46,884 nt of DNA, taken from the NCBI RefSeq assembly GCF_029893965.1, contig NZ_JARXXP010000036.1, positions 1-46,884 on the forward strand, in the 5' to 3' direction. Source of the DNA: Paenibacillus sp. PastM-3. GTDB lineage: Bacteria > Bacillota > Bacilli > Paenibacillales > Paenibacillaceae. Positions 31,825-40,361 of the stretch are shown here, piece by piece. Numbering within the stretch: position 1 is the stretch's first letter; every line of letters begins with the position of its first letter. Under the pieces are notes generated by a model. The model ran no database searches and was not told the DNA's origin. It worked only from the letters and a program-made list of their open reading frames with translations. A program made the translations under genes and the position numbers.

Positions 31825-32118
31825 CTAGACAAGTACTACCGAGGCCAGATCTTCCTCACCTAGCAGAATGTTGATCCTGTGGGTCTCTTTGTCATAGATG
31901 ACAACTCCGCTGCCCACTTGAATGACCGGCTCATTACCGAGCCCATAAAACAGATCCTCGGCCAGGGCTTCCCATACCTCAAGCTTTGATTCCTGCGGCA
32001 GCTCCTGCCACTCGTCAGGTTCCATCTCAAAAAACACATAACTGTCTGAAATACGGCTGACGGCCTCCGTCAGTTCCTTCAGAATCTCACTGTAATCTCT
32101 GCCGTGCTTAACACCCAC
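31825..32118 (-). CDS. Small conserved-looking acidic protein, unknown
   Basis: A 97-residue acidic protein that I do not recognise. It has an N-terminal helix (DYSEILKELTEAVSRI), an acidic middle (EMEPDEWQEL, EVWEALAEDLFYGLG) and a C-terminal beta-like part (IQVGSGVVIYDKE, RINILLGEED). No signal or membrane segment. I set the GTG start at 32118 because GGAG lies 8 bases upstream; a GTG at 32127 is also possible. It is divergent from motA. A terminator follows. Confidence 0.7.
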   Translation of the reverse strand: MGVKHGRDYSEILKELTEAVSRISDSYVFFEMEPDEWQELPQESKLEVWEALAEDLFYGLGNEPVIQVGSGVVIYDKETHRINILLGEEDLASVVLV

Positions 32119-32206
32119 GTCTATCACTCCGTTTTCTTCACAGATGAATAATAACTTACCCTATCCATTATAGCCGAAAAAATGACTTCACAAAAAAGGG
32201 AATGCT

Positions 32207-32214
32207 GTCGATAA
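32207..32214 (+). promoter_or_regulatory. Possible sigma-D -10 element before motA
   Basis: GTCGATAA matches the motility sigma-D -10 (GCCGATAA) at 7 of 8 positions, about 109 bases before the motA start. The expected TAAA at -35 is not clear (TCAC), so this is tentative. Confidence 0.35.
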
Positions 32215-32322
32215 ATAAGAATATACGTGATTTCATTCCACACAGGGTGTCCCGCTGCTCTTCAAGGATGATACAAGCGGCTGTGACGGATCACTTTTTA
32301 ATTCTCATGGACGAGGTGCATA

Positions 32323-33123
32323 ATGGAAATTTCAACATTACTTGGTTTGATTTTTGGTCTGGTTGCTTTTCTTGGCGGGATGGTGCTGAAGCATGCCCCG
32401 CTTACAAGCTTAAATAACCCTGCGGCGTATGTCATCATTCTCCTGGGTACCGTAGCCTCCGTCTTTGTGGCCTTCCCGATGGCGGAGCTCAAGACGATCC
32501 CCAAGCTGTTCAAGCTGCTCTTCGTTCAGCAAAAGATGGTGAACAAATCCGATTTGATCACCACGTTCATGGAATGGGCATCCATTACCCGGCGTGAAGG
32601 ACTGCTGGCGCTGGAATCGAAGGTTGATGAAATTGAAGATGATTTCCTCAGAAACGGTATGCGTATGATCATCGACGGCAACGATCAGGAGTTTGTCCGT
32701 GATGTATTAATGGAAGATATTCATGCAACTGAAGACAGACATAAAGCCGGTGCCCTGATCTTCTCCCAGGCAGGCATGTATGCCCCTACGCTCGGGGTGC
32801 TCGGAGCGGTTGTCGGACTGATCGCCGCCCTTGCGGATATGAGTGATATGGATGTGCTTGCCCACGCGATCGCAGGGGCGTTTATTGCTACACTGCTCGG
32901 TATTTTTACCGGTTATGTAATGTGGCATCCAATGTCCAACAAGCTTAAACGTATCTCCAAAAAAGAAATCCAGCTCAGGCTGATGATGGTGGAGGGGCTG
33001 CTGTCCATCCAGTCCGGGGTCTCAACCATTGCGATCAACCAGAAGCTGTCCGTCTTCCTTACACCGTCGGAGCGTGCCAAGCTGAGTGCAAAGGAGGGCG
33101 GCTTGAGTGAGCAAAAAGACTAG
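32323..33123 (+). CDS. motA: Flagellar motor stator protein MotA
   Basis: A 266-residue MotA. With MotB it forms the proton-conducting stator that drives the flagellum. Four membrane segments are visible (about 3-20, 33-52, 149-172 and 180-200), the third containing the conserved proline of PTLGVLGAVVGLIAAL, and the fourth GAFIATLLGIFTGYVMW. The cytoplasmic loop has the RREGLLALE motif. It aligns better with proton-type MotA than with the sodium-type MotP. Start ATG at 32323 with GAGGTG upstream. It overlaps motB by 17 bases. Confidence 0.95.
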   Translation: MEISTLLGLIFGLVAFLGGMVLKHAPLTSLNNPAAYVIILLGTVASVFVAFPMAELKTIPKLFKLLFVQQKMVNKSDLITTFMEWASITRREGLLALESKVDEIEDDFLRNGMRMIIDGNDQEFVRDVLMEDIHATEDRHKAGALIFSQAGMYAPTLGVLGAVVGLIAALADMSDMDVLAHAIAGAFIATLLGIFTGYVMWHPMSNKLKRISKKEIQLRLMMVEGLLSIQSGVSTIAINQKLSVFLTPSERAKLSAKEGGLSEQKD

Positions 33124-33922
33124 GCATGAAGAGCATGAAGAGCATGCCGATGAATCCTGGCTATTGCCCTATTCTGACTTGATGACGCTGCTGGTCGCCT
33201 TGTTCCTTGTTATGTACGCTATGAGCGCAACTGATGCCAAGAAGTTCGAGGAGATGAGCCAGGCTTTCAGCTCCGCACTGAACGGCGGCACAGGTATTCT
33301 CGACCAGCGGGCTGCTTCGCCAACCGAGTCACAGCTGGATCAAGGCGAGCACGATAAAATGGATAACGTGGTTGCTCCCAATACAGGCGAATCCGAAATT
33401 GCCAAGCTGCGCAAGCAGGAGCAGGAGGACTTGGAGAAGCTTAAGAAGCAGTTTGACCAGTATATCGAGAAAAACGGGCTTACCGATCTGCTCAGCACCA
33501 AGCTGAATCAGTCACAGCTGATGATTACAATCAGTGACAACGCCCTGTTTGCTTCAGGTGAGGCCGATGTTAAGAATGAATCCCGGCAGCTGGCCAAATC
33601 AATTTCCAGTATGCTGCAGCAGTTTCCTGATTACAATGTACTTGTACAGGGGCATACCGACAACGTCCCGATTTCCAACAGCAGCTATTCTTCCAACTGG
33701 GACCTCAGCGTAGACCGGGCCCTTCATTTCATGAAGATCCTCCTGCTGAATCCGAACCTGGACCCGGTAAAATTCAGCCCGATCGGCTACGGTGAATACC
33801 ATCCGATCGCTGATAACTCCACGGCCGCCGGACGGGCCAAAAACCGCCGCGTGGAGGTCTCCATTCTCCGCAAATACACCGACTCAGCAGATACTACAAG
33901 CGTTGCTCCTCCTGCTCAATAA
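33107..33922 (+). CDS. motB: Flagellar motor stator protein MotB
   Basis: A 271-residue MotB. The N-terminal membrane helix carries the critical proton-binding aspartate D24 (PYSDLMTLLVALFLVMY). A charged linker follows, then a C-terminal OmpA/peptidoglycan-binding domain (LVQGHTDNVPI, SNWDLSVDRA and GYGEYHPIADN, NRRVEV). It anchors the stator to the cell wall. The start is GTG at 33107 with GGAGGG upstream, inside the end of motA, so the two are translationally coupled. Typical gene pair. Confidence 0.95.
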   Translation: MSKKTRHEEHEEHADESWLLPYSDLMTLLVALFLVMYAMSATDAKKFEEMSQAFSSALNGGTGILDQRAASPTESQLDQGEHDKMDNVVAPNTGESEIAKLRKQEQEDLEKLKKQFDQYIEKNGLTDLLSTKLNQSQLMITISDNALFASGEADVKNESRQLAKSISSMLQQFPDYNVLVQGHTDNVPISNSSYSSNWDLSVDRALHFMKILLLNPNLDPVKFSPIGYGEYHPIADNSTAAGRAKNRRVEVSILRKYTDSADTTSVAPPAQ

Positions 33923-33945
33923 ACGGGACTCCGCAACGAATAAAG

Positions 33946-33993
33946 AGTAAAGAGCTGCCTCCCGGGATTACCCGGGCAAGCAGCTCTTTCTTT
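33946..33993. terminator. Bidirectional terminator between motB and rluF
   Basis: AAAGAGCTGC (33949-33958) pairs with GCAGCTCTTT (33980-33989), with an inner CCCGGG stem. TCTTTG follows on the plus side and ACTCTTTA on the minus side. Confidence 0.78.
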
Positions 33994-34004
33994 GTAAGGG
34001 CTGG

Positions 34005-34706
34005 CTATTGCAGCTCATAGCTGAGCATAGCCCCCAGCTCCTGCTTCTCCTGCATGGTCAAATCACGCCATTCCCCTGTCTTGAGCGCGCCCAGATGAAT
34101 ATTCATTATCCGGATACGCTGCAGGTGTCTTACCTCGTAGCCAAATGCGCTGCACATCCGGCGGATTTGCCGGTTTTTGCCCTCGGTAAGAATGATGCGG
34201 AATACCCGCTCCGAGATCCGGGTTACTGTGCAGGGGAGGGTTTTGCCACCCAGAATCTTTACCCCGCTCGACATTGCAGAAATAAAGGAAGACGTAATCG
34301 GCCTGTCTACAGTTACTATGTATTCCTTTTCATGCTTGCCTTCAGCCCGCAGTATTTTGTTAACGATATCGCCGTCATTTGTAAGCAGAATTAATCCTTC
34401 GGAGTCCTTATCTAGCCGGCCAATCGGAAATATCCGCTCCTGATGCCCGACAAAATCAACAATATTCCCCTGAATATGCGCCTCTGTGGTAGAGGTGATG
34501 CCAACCGGCTTATTTAAAGCGATATAGACCACCTGGCTGCCTGTTTTAAGCAGTTTGCCATCAATCAATACCTTATCTCCCGGCACAGCCTGGCTCCCCA
34601 GTACAGCAGGTTCACCGTTGATTGTAACTCTTCCGCTTTCGACCAGCTTATCTGCTTCACGGCGTGAACAGTAGCCCGTGTCACTGATGAACTTATTAAT
34701 TCTCAT
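34005..34706 (-). CDS. rluF: 23S rRNA pseudouridine synthase, RluF family
   Basis: A 233-residue RNA pseudouridine synthase. An S4 RNA-binding domain (RINKFISDTGYCSRREADKLVESGRV) is followed by the catalytic domain with GRLDKDSEGLILLTNDG, including the active-site Asp. The segments NKILRAEGKHEKEYIV and GKNRQIRRMCSAFGYEV match RluF, which modifies U2604 in E. coli 23S rRNA. The ATG at 34706 is the better start (CGGAG about 11 bases before); a GTG at 34718 is possible. The kinase gene ends 48 bases upstream and may be on the same transcript. Confidence 0.85.
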   Translation of the reverse strand: MRINKFISDTGYCSRREADKLVESGRVTINGEPAVLGSQAVPGDKVLIDGKLLKTGSQVVYIALNKPVGITSTTEAHIQGNIVDFVGHQERIFPIGRLDKDSEGLILLTNDGDIVNKILRAEGKHEKEYIVTVDRPITSSFISAMSSGVKILGGKTLPCTVTRISERVFRIILTEGKNRQIRRMCSAFGYEVRHLQRIRIMNIHLGALKTGEWRDLTMQEKQELGAMLSYELQ

Positions 34707-34754
34707 TTCTGTTCTCACTCCGTTCCTTATTCAATCCTTCACTCAGGCCTAATT

Positions 34755-37022
34755 CTATGCAACAGGCAGTATAATCGTAATCTCGGCTCCGCACCCGTAT
34801 TCACTGCTGATCTCCATGCTGCCTTTGTGAGCCTGGATAATCCGCTGGCTGACCATCAGTCCAAGACCGGTTCCCGTCTCCTTATTTGTAAAGAAGGGCT
34901 CTCCCAGCTTGGGCAGCATCTCTTCCGGAATTCCCTCTCCCTCATCCGAGATTACAATGATAACAGAATTTCCTTCGATCCGCTGCAAAACGGTAATGGT
35001 GCCGCCTGAGGGCATCGCCTCAATTGCATTTTTGACGATGTTAATAAAGACCTGCTTCAGCTGGTTCTCCTCACAATGTACTCTGGCCGGCTGTACGGAG
35101 AGCTGTGCTTCAAACTCAATGCCGAAAAGATGCGCCTGGCTGTCCAGCAGGGAAATGACATCATTCAGTATATGCCGGACATCCTTCTCCTGAAAGTGGA
35201 CAGCCTGCGGCTTGGCCAGGATCAGAAATTCGCTCACAATCAGATTGATCCGGTCCAGCTCAGACAGCATCAGATCAATATGCAGCGGTATAAGCACTCC
35301 CTTCTCCTTCTGAAGCTGCAGAAATCCGCGGAGAGTGGTCAGCGGGTTACGGATCTCATGGGCCACCCCTGCCGCCAGCTGCCCCACTGTCGTCAGTTTC
35401 TCTGAGCGTCTGAGCAGCTCCTCGATCCGGTTGCGTTCGGTCATATCACGGGATACATGTACAAAGGCCTGAGGACGGCCCTCTTCATCCCGGATCATTG
35501 AGGTGCTTACACTGACCTCAACTAAAGATCCGTCACGCTTCAGCCGGAGGGTCTCCACAGGCGGCAGAACGGCACCTTCCTTAAGTTCCTTAAGTCTTAT
35601 ATCCTCCTGCCGCTGTACGGTCGCCGGCACAAGATAAGGCGGCTTGATTGCGGCATCGGCAACATTCCAGCCGTACAGCTTCTCAAAGGCTTTGTTCGTG
35701 CTGGTGATCCGCCCTTCCATATCTACGGTATGGATTGCATCCGATGTCCCGTTAATTACCGATTCCAGGTGTTCCTTTACAGCCCGGTTCTCCTCCAGTG
35801 TCTTCCCCAACTGATTGGTATGCTGATACAAGTGATCGGCCATCACATTAATCCGGCTGGCCAGCTGGCCCAGCTCATCGCCGCTTGTTACATTTAGCGG
35901 GGACTCGAAATTTCCCTTGGCTACATCATTGACCTTACGCAGGATATCCTTAATCGGCCTTGTAACAATGCCGGACAGCACATAGCTGCATATGAAAAAA
36001 ACAACCAGCAGCAGCACCGATGTCGTAATATCACTTACCAGCTCCTCATTAATGACGGAGGAGATTACCGAGTAATCCATGACTACGCTGATAACATAAT
36101 CATCGTTGCCGGGCTGAGCAATCGGGATGAAGCTTTTAAGCACTCTTTTGCCCAAGGCTGATGTATCAATGGTTACCGGAGCTTCCTTCCTCAGGGCTGT
36201 CATCATTGCAGTCTTATCCTCGCCAGGATTGCCAAAAATGTAGGTTCCGAAACGGATGGGACGGTTGCGCAGCTTATGATTGACACTGTCTGTACCGTCC
36301 GGCTGCATGGTTTCGGAACCAAAGGTCTTGGGATTCATCCCCGTAATCTCCAGTAGCCCCGGGTTGACCTCCTTGGAGCGCCGGACGATCTCTTCCGGCT
36401 CCATAATTCTTACGTAGTCACTGACGGCTGTACTCCGTATATACGGATCTATAATGTAGTTTCTTGACGGATCACGGTAATAGCCCCACTTCTCAATGTA
36501 CTCCGGATTAGAGGTGGAGTATTCAAAGGGGCCGGACCAGAAATTATCAAGCGTCTGCCCCTGCTGAACGGATACCTTCTGGCCGGCAAACAGCTCAAGA
36601 AAAGCTACATACCAAAAACCCATACCCTTGGTAGACAACCCAAGCTCGGCAGGATCTGAGGACTTAGCTACTATAATATCATCTTCAGTCTGAACAAGGA
36701 GCGAAATATTGGACACCCCTAGCTTGTCCGCCAGAAGCTTCAGCTGTGAGTTTTTCACATTGCTGATGTCCGGATCGAGCTCCTCAGCAGCGAGAATAGC
36801 GGCCAGCCGAAGATTATAGGCCATCTGCTGCTGCACGTAATTGGAGCTGTAATTGCTCTGCTCGACAGAAACGGCAATCTGCATGGCTGTAGTCTTCATA
36901 TTATTCTTGCTCTCGGTAAGCAAATTATTCCGGGCCGCATATAAATTCAGCATCAGATTGAGTCCCAGTATTAACAGCACCGACCCGAAAATGATTGCCG
37001 ATAATTTTGTTTTAATGGACAA
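34755..37022 (-). CDS. Membrane PAS/HAMP histidine kinase, sporulation-kinase type
   Basis: A 755-residue sensor histidine kinase. Two membrane segments (about 8-30 and 333-355) enclose a 300-residue external sensor domain, probably a double-Cache type. HAMP (about 353-405) and PAS (about 415-530) follow. The H-box phosphoacceptor H555 is in AAGVAHEIRNPLTTLRGFLQ. The ATPase domain has N665, G1 DEGEGI and G2 GTGLGL. The H-box sequence resembles the KinA-KinE sporulation kinases, so Spo0F is a plausible target; this is inference. TTG start at 37022 with AGAGGTG. No linked response regulator is seen. Its upstream region holds DnaA boxes. Confidence 0.9.
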   Translation of the reverse strand: MSIKTKLSAIIFGSVLLILGLNLMLNLYAARNNLLTESKNNMKTTAMQIAVSVEQSNYSSNYVQQQMAYNLRLAAILAAEELDPDISNVKNSQLKLLADKLGVSNISLLVQTEDDIIVAKSSDPAELGLSTKGMGFWYVAFLELFAGQKVSVQQGQTLDNFWSGPFEYSTSNPEYIEKWGYYRDPSRNYIIDPYIRSTAVSDYVRIMEPEEIVRRSKEVNPGLLEITGMNPKTFGSETMQPDGTDSVNHKLRNRPIRFGTYIFGNPGEDKTAMMTALRKEAPVTIDTSALGKRVLKSFIPIAQPGNDDYVISVVMDYSVISSVINEELVSDITTSVLLLVVFFICSYVLSGIVTRPIKDILRKVNDVAKGNFESPLNVTSGDELGQLASRINVMADHLYQHTNQLGKTLEENRAVKEHLESVINGTSDAIHTVDMEGRITSTNKAFEKLYGWNVADAAIKPPYLVPATVQRQEDIRLKELKEGAVLPPVETLRLKRDGSLVEVSVSTSMIRDEEGRPQAFVHVSRDMTERNRIEELLRRSEKLTTVGQLAAGVAHEIRNPLTTLRGFLQLQKEKGVLIPLHIDLMLSELDRINLIVSEFLILAKPQAVHFQEKDVRHILNDVISLLDSQAHLFGIEFEAQLSVQPARVHCEENQLKQVFINIVKNAIEAMPSGGTITVLQRIEGNSVIIVISDEGEGIPEEMLPKLGEPFFTNKETGTGLGLMVSQRIIQAHKGSMEISSEYGCGAEITIILPVA

Positions 37023-37338
37023 GCTGTTTGTTCACCTCTTATCAACTGGTAAAAAAATCAAGCAGATCATTCATAAATATCATACCTTCTGCCCCTTCTT
37101 TTGAAAAGAGATTTCAAAGGGGATTATCCACGTACAGCATTGAATTTTGAGGATAGTTTCTCTACAATAATGAAGGAAATCATGAACACCATCTACAGCA
37201 TATACACATATAAACAGGTTATTAAGCTTGAGTGTGTACAATATTGTGTATAAGTAGGCGGTTATCCACAGAGTTATGCACAATTTGTTCAGAGCGAATA
37301 TTTGTTCGTTGTACAAGGATTGTTCGAGGAAAGGAAAG
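37023..37338. promoter_or_regulatory. Divergent region with a DnaA-box cluster
   Basis: Between the kinase (minus) and tadA (plus). Three exact TTATNCACA sequences are packed in 38 bases: TTATACACA on the minus strand (37245-37253), TTATCCACA (37262-37270) and TTATGCACA (37274-37282). Near-matches are TTATCCACG (37124-37132) and ATATACACA (37200-37208). A plus-strand promoter-like TTGAAT (37140-37145), 17 bases, TACAAT (37163-37168) would serve tadA. No dnaA, dnaN or AT-rich unwinding array is nearby, so it is not taken as the chromosomal origin. Confidence 0.6.
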
Positions 37339-37845
37339 ATGGGCTTGAATATATACAAGGATGAACTGCCACCCGAGGAGCTGGCCATACATGAGTTCTG
37401 GATGAAGGAGGCGATTGCCGAAGCGCGTAAAGCAGAGAGCCTGGGTGAAGTGCCTATCGGTGCAGTAATCGTTCGTCACGGGGAGATTATCGGGCGCGGC
37501 TACAATCTGCGGGAAACTACGCTCGATTCTACCGCACATGCTGAAATGGTCGCAATCCGCCAGGCAAGTATTGCACTTAATTCCTGGAGGCTGCTTGACT
37601 GCCAGCTATACGTTACACTTGAGCCCTGCCCCATGTGTGCGGGGGCAATGGTTCAGGCCCGGCTGCCGCTAACCATATACGGTACTGCCGATCCAAAGGC
37701 AGGCTGTGCAGGCACCCTTATGAACCTGCTCGAAGAACCGAGATTCAATCACCGGACCGGAATCATTCAAAATGTACTTCAGGAGGAATGTGCAGAGCTG
37801 CTGACTTCTTTCTTCCGCCGGCTGCGCCGGAAGCCCAAGCTCTGA
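37339..37845 (+). CDS. tadA: tRNA adenosine deaminase
   Basis: A 168-residue TadA, which converts the wobble A34 of tRNA-Arg(ACG) to inosine. The zinc deaminase motifs are HAEM (catalytic Glu) and PCPMCAGA. Full-length. The start at 37339 has AGGAAAGG close upstream; the open frame extends back to 37276 with no site. In B. subtilis tadA lies directly before the SRP RNA and dnaX on the same strand; here it is on the opposite strand and 33 kb away. Confidence 0.94.
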   Translation: MGLNIYKDELPPEELAIHEFWMKEAIAEARKAESLGEVPIGAVIVRHGEIIGRGYNLRETTLDSTAHAEMVAIRQASIALNSWRLLDCQLYVTLEPCPMCAGAMVQARLPLTIYGTADPKAGCAGTLMNLLEEPRFNHRTGIIQNVLQEECAELLTSFFRRLRRKPKL

Positions 37846-37913
37846 GGCATTAGCGTCCCGTCCCCCTGCCACACTGTTTCTATAATTATTATGGGATAAG
37901 GAGAAACCCTGTT

Positions 37914-38480
37914 ATGTCATTTAAGCTCTACAATCATGCACAAGGCATCTATCTTTCATTACTGCAGCTGCAGGATGCACAGGAGCTTCTGGAGCTGCGT
38001 CTGCGCAACAAGGAGCATCATCAGCGGTTTGAACCGCTGCGCGAGGCTGATTATTTCACCCTGGAGAGCCAGCAGCAGCTGATCAGCCAGCGGTTGAGCG
38101 ACTCGGAGCAGGACAGGGCTTATATGTTCGGCATCTTCATGTCTGACGGACGGCTGATCGGTCAGATTACACTTTCGAATCTGGTGCGCGGGGTGGCTCA
38201 GTATGCCGATCTGGGTTACTTTATAGATTATGCTATTCAAGGCAAAGGTCATATGACCGCCGCAGTAAGCCTGATCCTGGAGCATGCCTTCCGTGCCCTT
38301 GCACTGCACAGAGTACAGGCTTGCATCCTGCTCCACAACGATGCTTCACGCCGGGTGCTGGAGAAAAGCGGTTTTCAGGCTGAAGGCATAGCCCGCCGGT
38401 ACCTCAAGATCAACGGCGAATGGCAGGACCACCGGACCTATGCAATATTGGCCGATGATTTTTTGACAGCCCGCTCATAG
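37914..38480 (+). CDS. RimJ/RimL-like N-acetyltransferase
   Basis: A 188-residue GNAT protein. The layout LIGQITLSNLVRG, DLGYFIDYAIQGKGHMTAAVSLILEHAF and CILLHNDASRRVLEKSGFQAEG is that of the RimJ/RimL and YdaF/YjcK type, acetylating ribosomal or related N-termini. Target unknown. Start ATG at 37914 preceded by AAGGAG. It follows tadA by 68 bases, with no terminator between them, and precedes a bidirectional terminator. Confidence 0.83.
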   Translation: MSFKLYNHAQGIYLSLLQLQDAQELLELRLRNKEHHQRFEPLREADYFTLESQQQLISQRLSDSEQDRAYMFGIFMSDGRLIGQITLSNLVRGVAQYADLGYFIDYAIQGKGHMTAAVSLILEHAFRALALHRVQACILLHNDASRRVLEKSGFQAEGIARRYLKINGEWQDHRTYAILADDFLTARS

Positions 38481-38493
38481 CTCACATATAACA

Positions 38494-38538
38494 AAAACCT
38501 GCAGTTTGCACTCAGCACTCTGCAGGTTTTTGTATTTT
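38494..38538. terminator. Bidirectional terminator
   Basis: AAAACCTGCAG (38494-38504) pairs with CTGCAGGTTTT (38520-38530), followed by TGTATTTTG. It serves both the acetyltransferase and the convergent lipoprotein gene. Confidence 0.8.
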
Positions 38539-38552
38539 GTATAGGATAACGA

Positions 38553-39644
38553 TTAATAAGTGCTCATTCCGCCAAATTGCTGCTGCAGCTCTTCCATTGT
38601 AATAACATTCTCACCCTGCGGGATACCGATCACGAAGGTCTGCTTCTCATTGATTTTGCTGTACTGATTAGTACCGGTTAGTGACAGATTGATATTCTGC
38701 CCTTGCTCCGGATCCTTAACTACCACATCCATCAGCAGGTTCTGATACACTGGGAAATCATCCTTGTTGATGGCTGTGTTCAGCTGGAAGTTGTTTACTG
38801 TCAGATAGGAGTCCAGGTCAGCTAAGCCTTTATCGAACTCTGCCCGGGCCTCACCCGATTGGAGCTGCTGTTTAATATCCGCGAGCTTGGCTTCGTCAAT
38901 CTGCAGCATTTCCTTGTACTCTTCTTTGCCCAGGATATCAATGATCTTAGGCAGTGCATTGTTCACCAAAATGGTAAGCGCCTCTTTGACATTGCTGTTT
39001 GTCACCTGGAACTGGACAACCTGCTTAGCATCCACGCCCTCAGGCAGCCCCGCATCCTCAGGCTTCACATTCTTGAAGTACGTCTCTTCGTCATATTCAC
39101 CCAGCAGCGTGCTCACTACCTCATTGGAAAGATCCTGAACTTTCTTGGTATCCACTGTCCCCGGTGTTACACCCACTCCCTGCTGTTCAGCAAGCTCTTT
39201 CGGATCAAGCTCCAGGAACTTGCCAACGATGGTCTCCGGAAGCGGCAGGAACGGAATCGACGGGATTTTGACATACATCTTATCTGTGGTCAGCACCATC
39301 GGAATGTTGAAGGACATGGCCATGTCCCCCTTCAGATTCAGCACCATTGTTAATTCGGTCTGCATCGGGTCTGACTGATGGACGCCATTAATGGAGATAT
39401 CAGCGTTCTGAAGCATATTGAGCACCATGCCCGTAGTCTCATCCCCAGCCCCCGCAGGTGCATCAATCGTCAGGTTGTTGATAGTAAGTACGCTCTTCAT
39501 TTCGTAAGAAGTCATCGTTAACGCCTCTTTTGCAGACGACGATATCGCTTCTTTCGGTGACTCCTCTTTACTTGCGCATCCGGGTAAAATAACTGCAGCT
39601 GTAAGCAGCAAAGCCGCTGCGGAAAGCCCCCATTTTTTAAACAT
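38553..39644 (-). CDS. Secreted lipoprotein, unknown function
   Basis: A 363-residue exported lipoprotein. The lipobox LPGC (C23) follows a hydrophobic signal, so it is membrane-tethered outside the cell. The mature part has alternating hydrophobic strands (MKSVLTINNLTID, ELTMVLNLKGDM, FNIPMVLTTDKMYVKIP), suggesting a large beta-sheet fold. It resembles the LolA/LppX-like or DUF6612 groups of Gram-positive lipoproteins, without certain assignment. The start at 39644 has AGAGGAG upstream; the open frame extends to 39707. Confidence 0.78.
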   Translation of the reverse strand: MFKKWGLSAAALLLTAAVILPGCASKEESPKEAISSSAKEALTMTSYEMKSVLTINNLTIDAPAGAGDETTGMVLNMLQNADISINGVHQSDPMQTELTMVLNLKGDMAMSFNIPMVLTTDKMYVKIPSIPFLPLPETIVGKFLELDPKELAEQQGVGVTPGTVDTKKVQDLSNEVVSTLLGEYDEETYFKNVKPEDAGLPEGVDAKQVVQFQVTNSNVKEALTILVNNALPKIIDILGKEEYKEMLQIDEAKLADIKQQLQSGEARAEFDKGLADLDSYLTVNNFQLNTAINKDDFPVYQNLLMDVVVKDPEQGQNINLSLTGTNQYSKINEKQTFVIGIPQGENVITMEELQQQFGGMSTY

Positions 39645-39748
39645 TATAGTTCTCCTCTCCCATGTAAAAATATTACTTCCCCCTGTTAATGATAAACCAA
39701 TTATCAAATATGAGAAACATTACGTTTCAGATACTGCCGGGTTCCAAT

Positions 39749-39898
39749 CTAACCTTGCGGGTTATTATGGTCCACATGATTAGCCTGCTTTACCTTTTTG
39801 GAGCCCGATAACGGCTCGGGACCGGAAGAATGATGCTCTTGTCTGGAGTTCCGATTTGATTCTGTTCCCGGTACAGGCACGCTTTTTGGCTTACTCAT
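39749..39898 (-). CDS. sspP: Small acid-soluble spore protein P (SspP)
   Basis: A 49-residue spore protein. The core PEPLSGSKKVKQANH matches the SspP family (48 residues in B. subtilis), which is a minor coat/core spore protein of the forespore. Small, hydrophilic, Ser/Lys/His-rich. Start ATG at 39896-39898 with AGGAGGCG 7 bases upstream. It is 13 bases after the neighbouring hypothetical gene on the same strand, and probably forms one transcript with it. Confidence 0.88.
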   Translation of the reverse strand: MSKPKSVPVPGTESNRNSRQEHHSSGPEPLSGSKKVKQANHVDHNNPQG

Positions 39899-39911
39899 TT
39901 TACATCGCCTC

Positions 39912-40253
39912 CTAAGGATTAGTCAGATTCTGCAGCGCCTGGGCGCATTCGTGAATCTGTCTGGTATACTTTTGCGCCAGCTGCTGGACAGCATCGGTGT
40001 GCTCATCCGTATGACGCCCCCCCTGCTCCACATCAACCAAATCAACGGCAACCTCCCGGCTGTCCACATAGGTACAGCGAAAATCCAGGGAGTACGCCTG
40101 ATGGCCGGCAGCGTTAAAATGAATGAGCAGGCTGTTCTGGTCTGCCGCATCCCCCTGCAGGCTAAAGCTGTCCCCGTCTTGCATCAGCGCAGGCAGACGT
40201 TCCTGCCAGGCTGAAATCAGCGTATTCTGGTCCAACTGCATTTCTCGGTTCAT
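39912..40253 (-). CDS. Hypothetical protein upstream of sspP
   Basis: A 113-residue hydrophilic protein of unknown function. It begins MNREMQLDQNTLISAW, has alternating strands (SFSLQGDAADQNSLLIHFNAAG, YSLDFRCTYVDSREVAVDLVDVE) and ends in a glutamine/histidine-rich helix. No signal or membrane segment. Start ATG at 40253 with AAGGAGG about 12 bases before. Linked to sspP with a 13-base gap, so a sporulation role is likely but unproven. A weak sigma-G-like pair (GGAATA, 18 bases, CAATGTA) lies upstream. Confidence 0.75.
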   Translation of the reverse strand: MNREMQLDQNTLISAWQERLPALMQDGDSFSLQGDAADQNSLLIHFNAAGHQAYSLDFRCTYVDSREVAVDLVDVEQGGRHTDEHTDAVQQLAQKYTRQIHECAQALQNLTNP

Positions 40254-40361
40254 TGTTATGATCAGCCTCCTTCTCTATTACATTGCGGAGAAGCGGAGGT
40301 TTTTATTCCTGTCCGCAGCAAAGGTGAATGGATCCGGCATAAATCTCTATGAATGCCGGCA

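Noticed and set aside
37245..37282. Chromosomal replication origin at the DnaA-box cluster
   Set aside because: No dnaA or dnaN, no AT-rich unwinding element with repeats, and the Bacillus-type order puts the origin to the right of the window.
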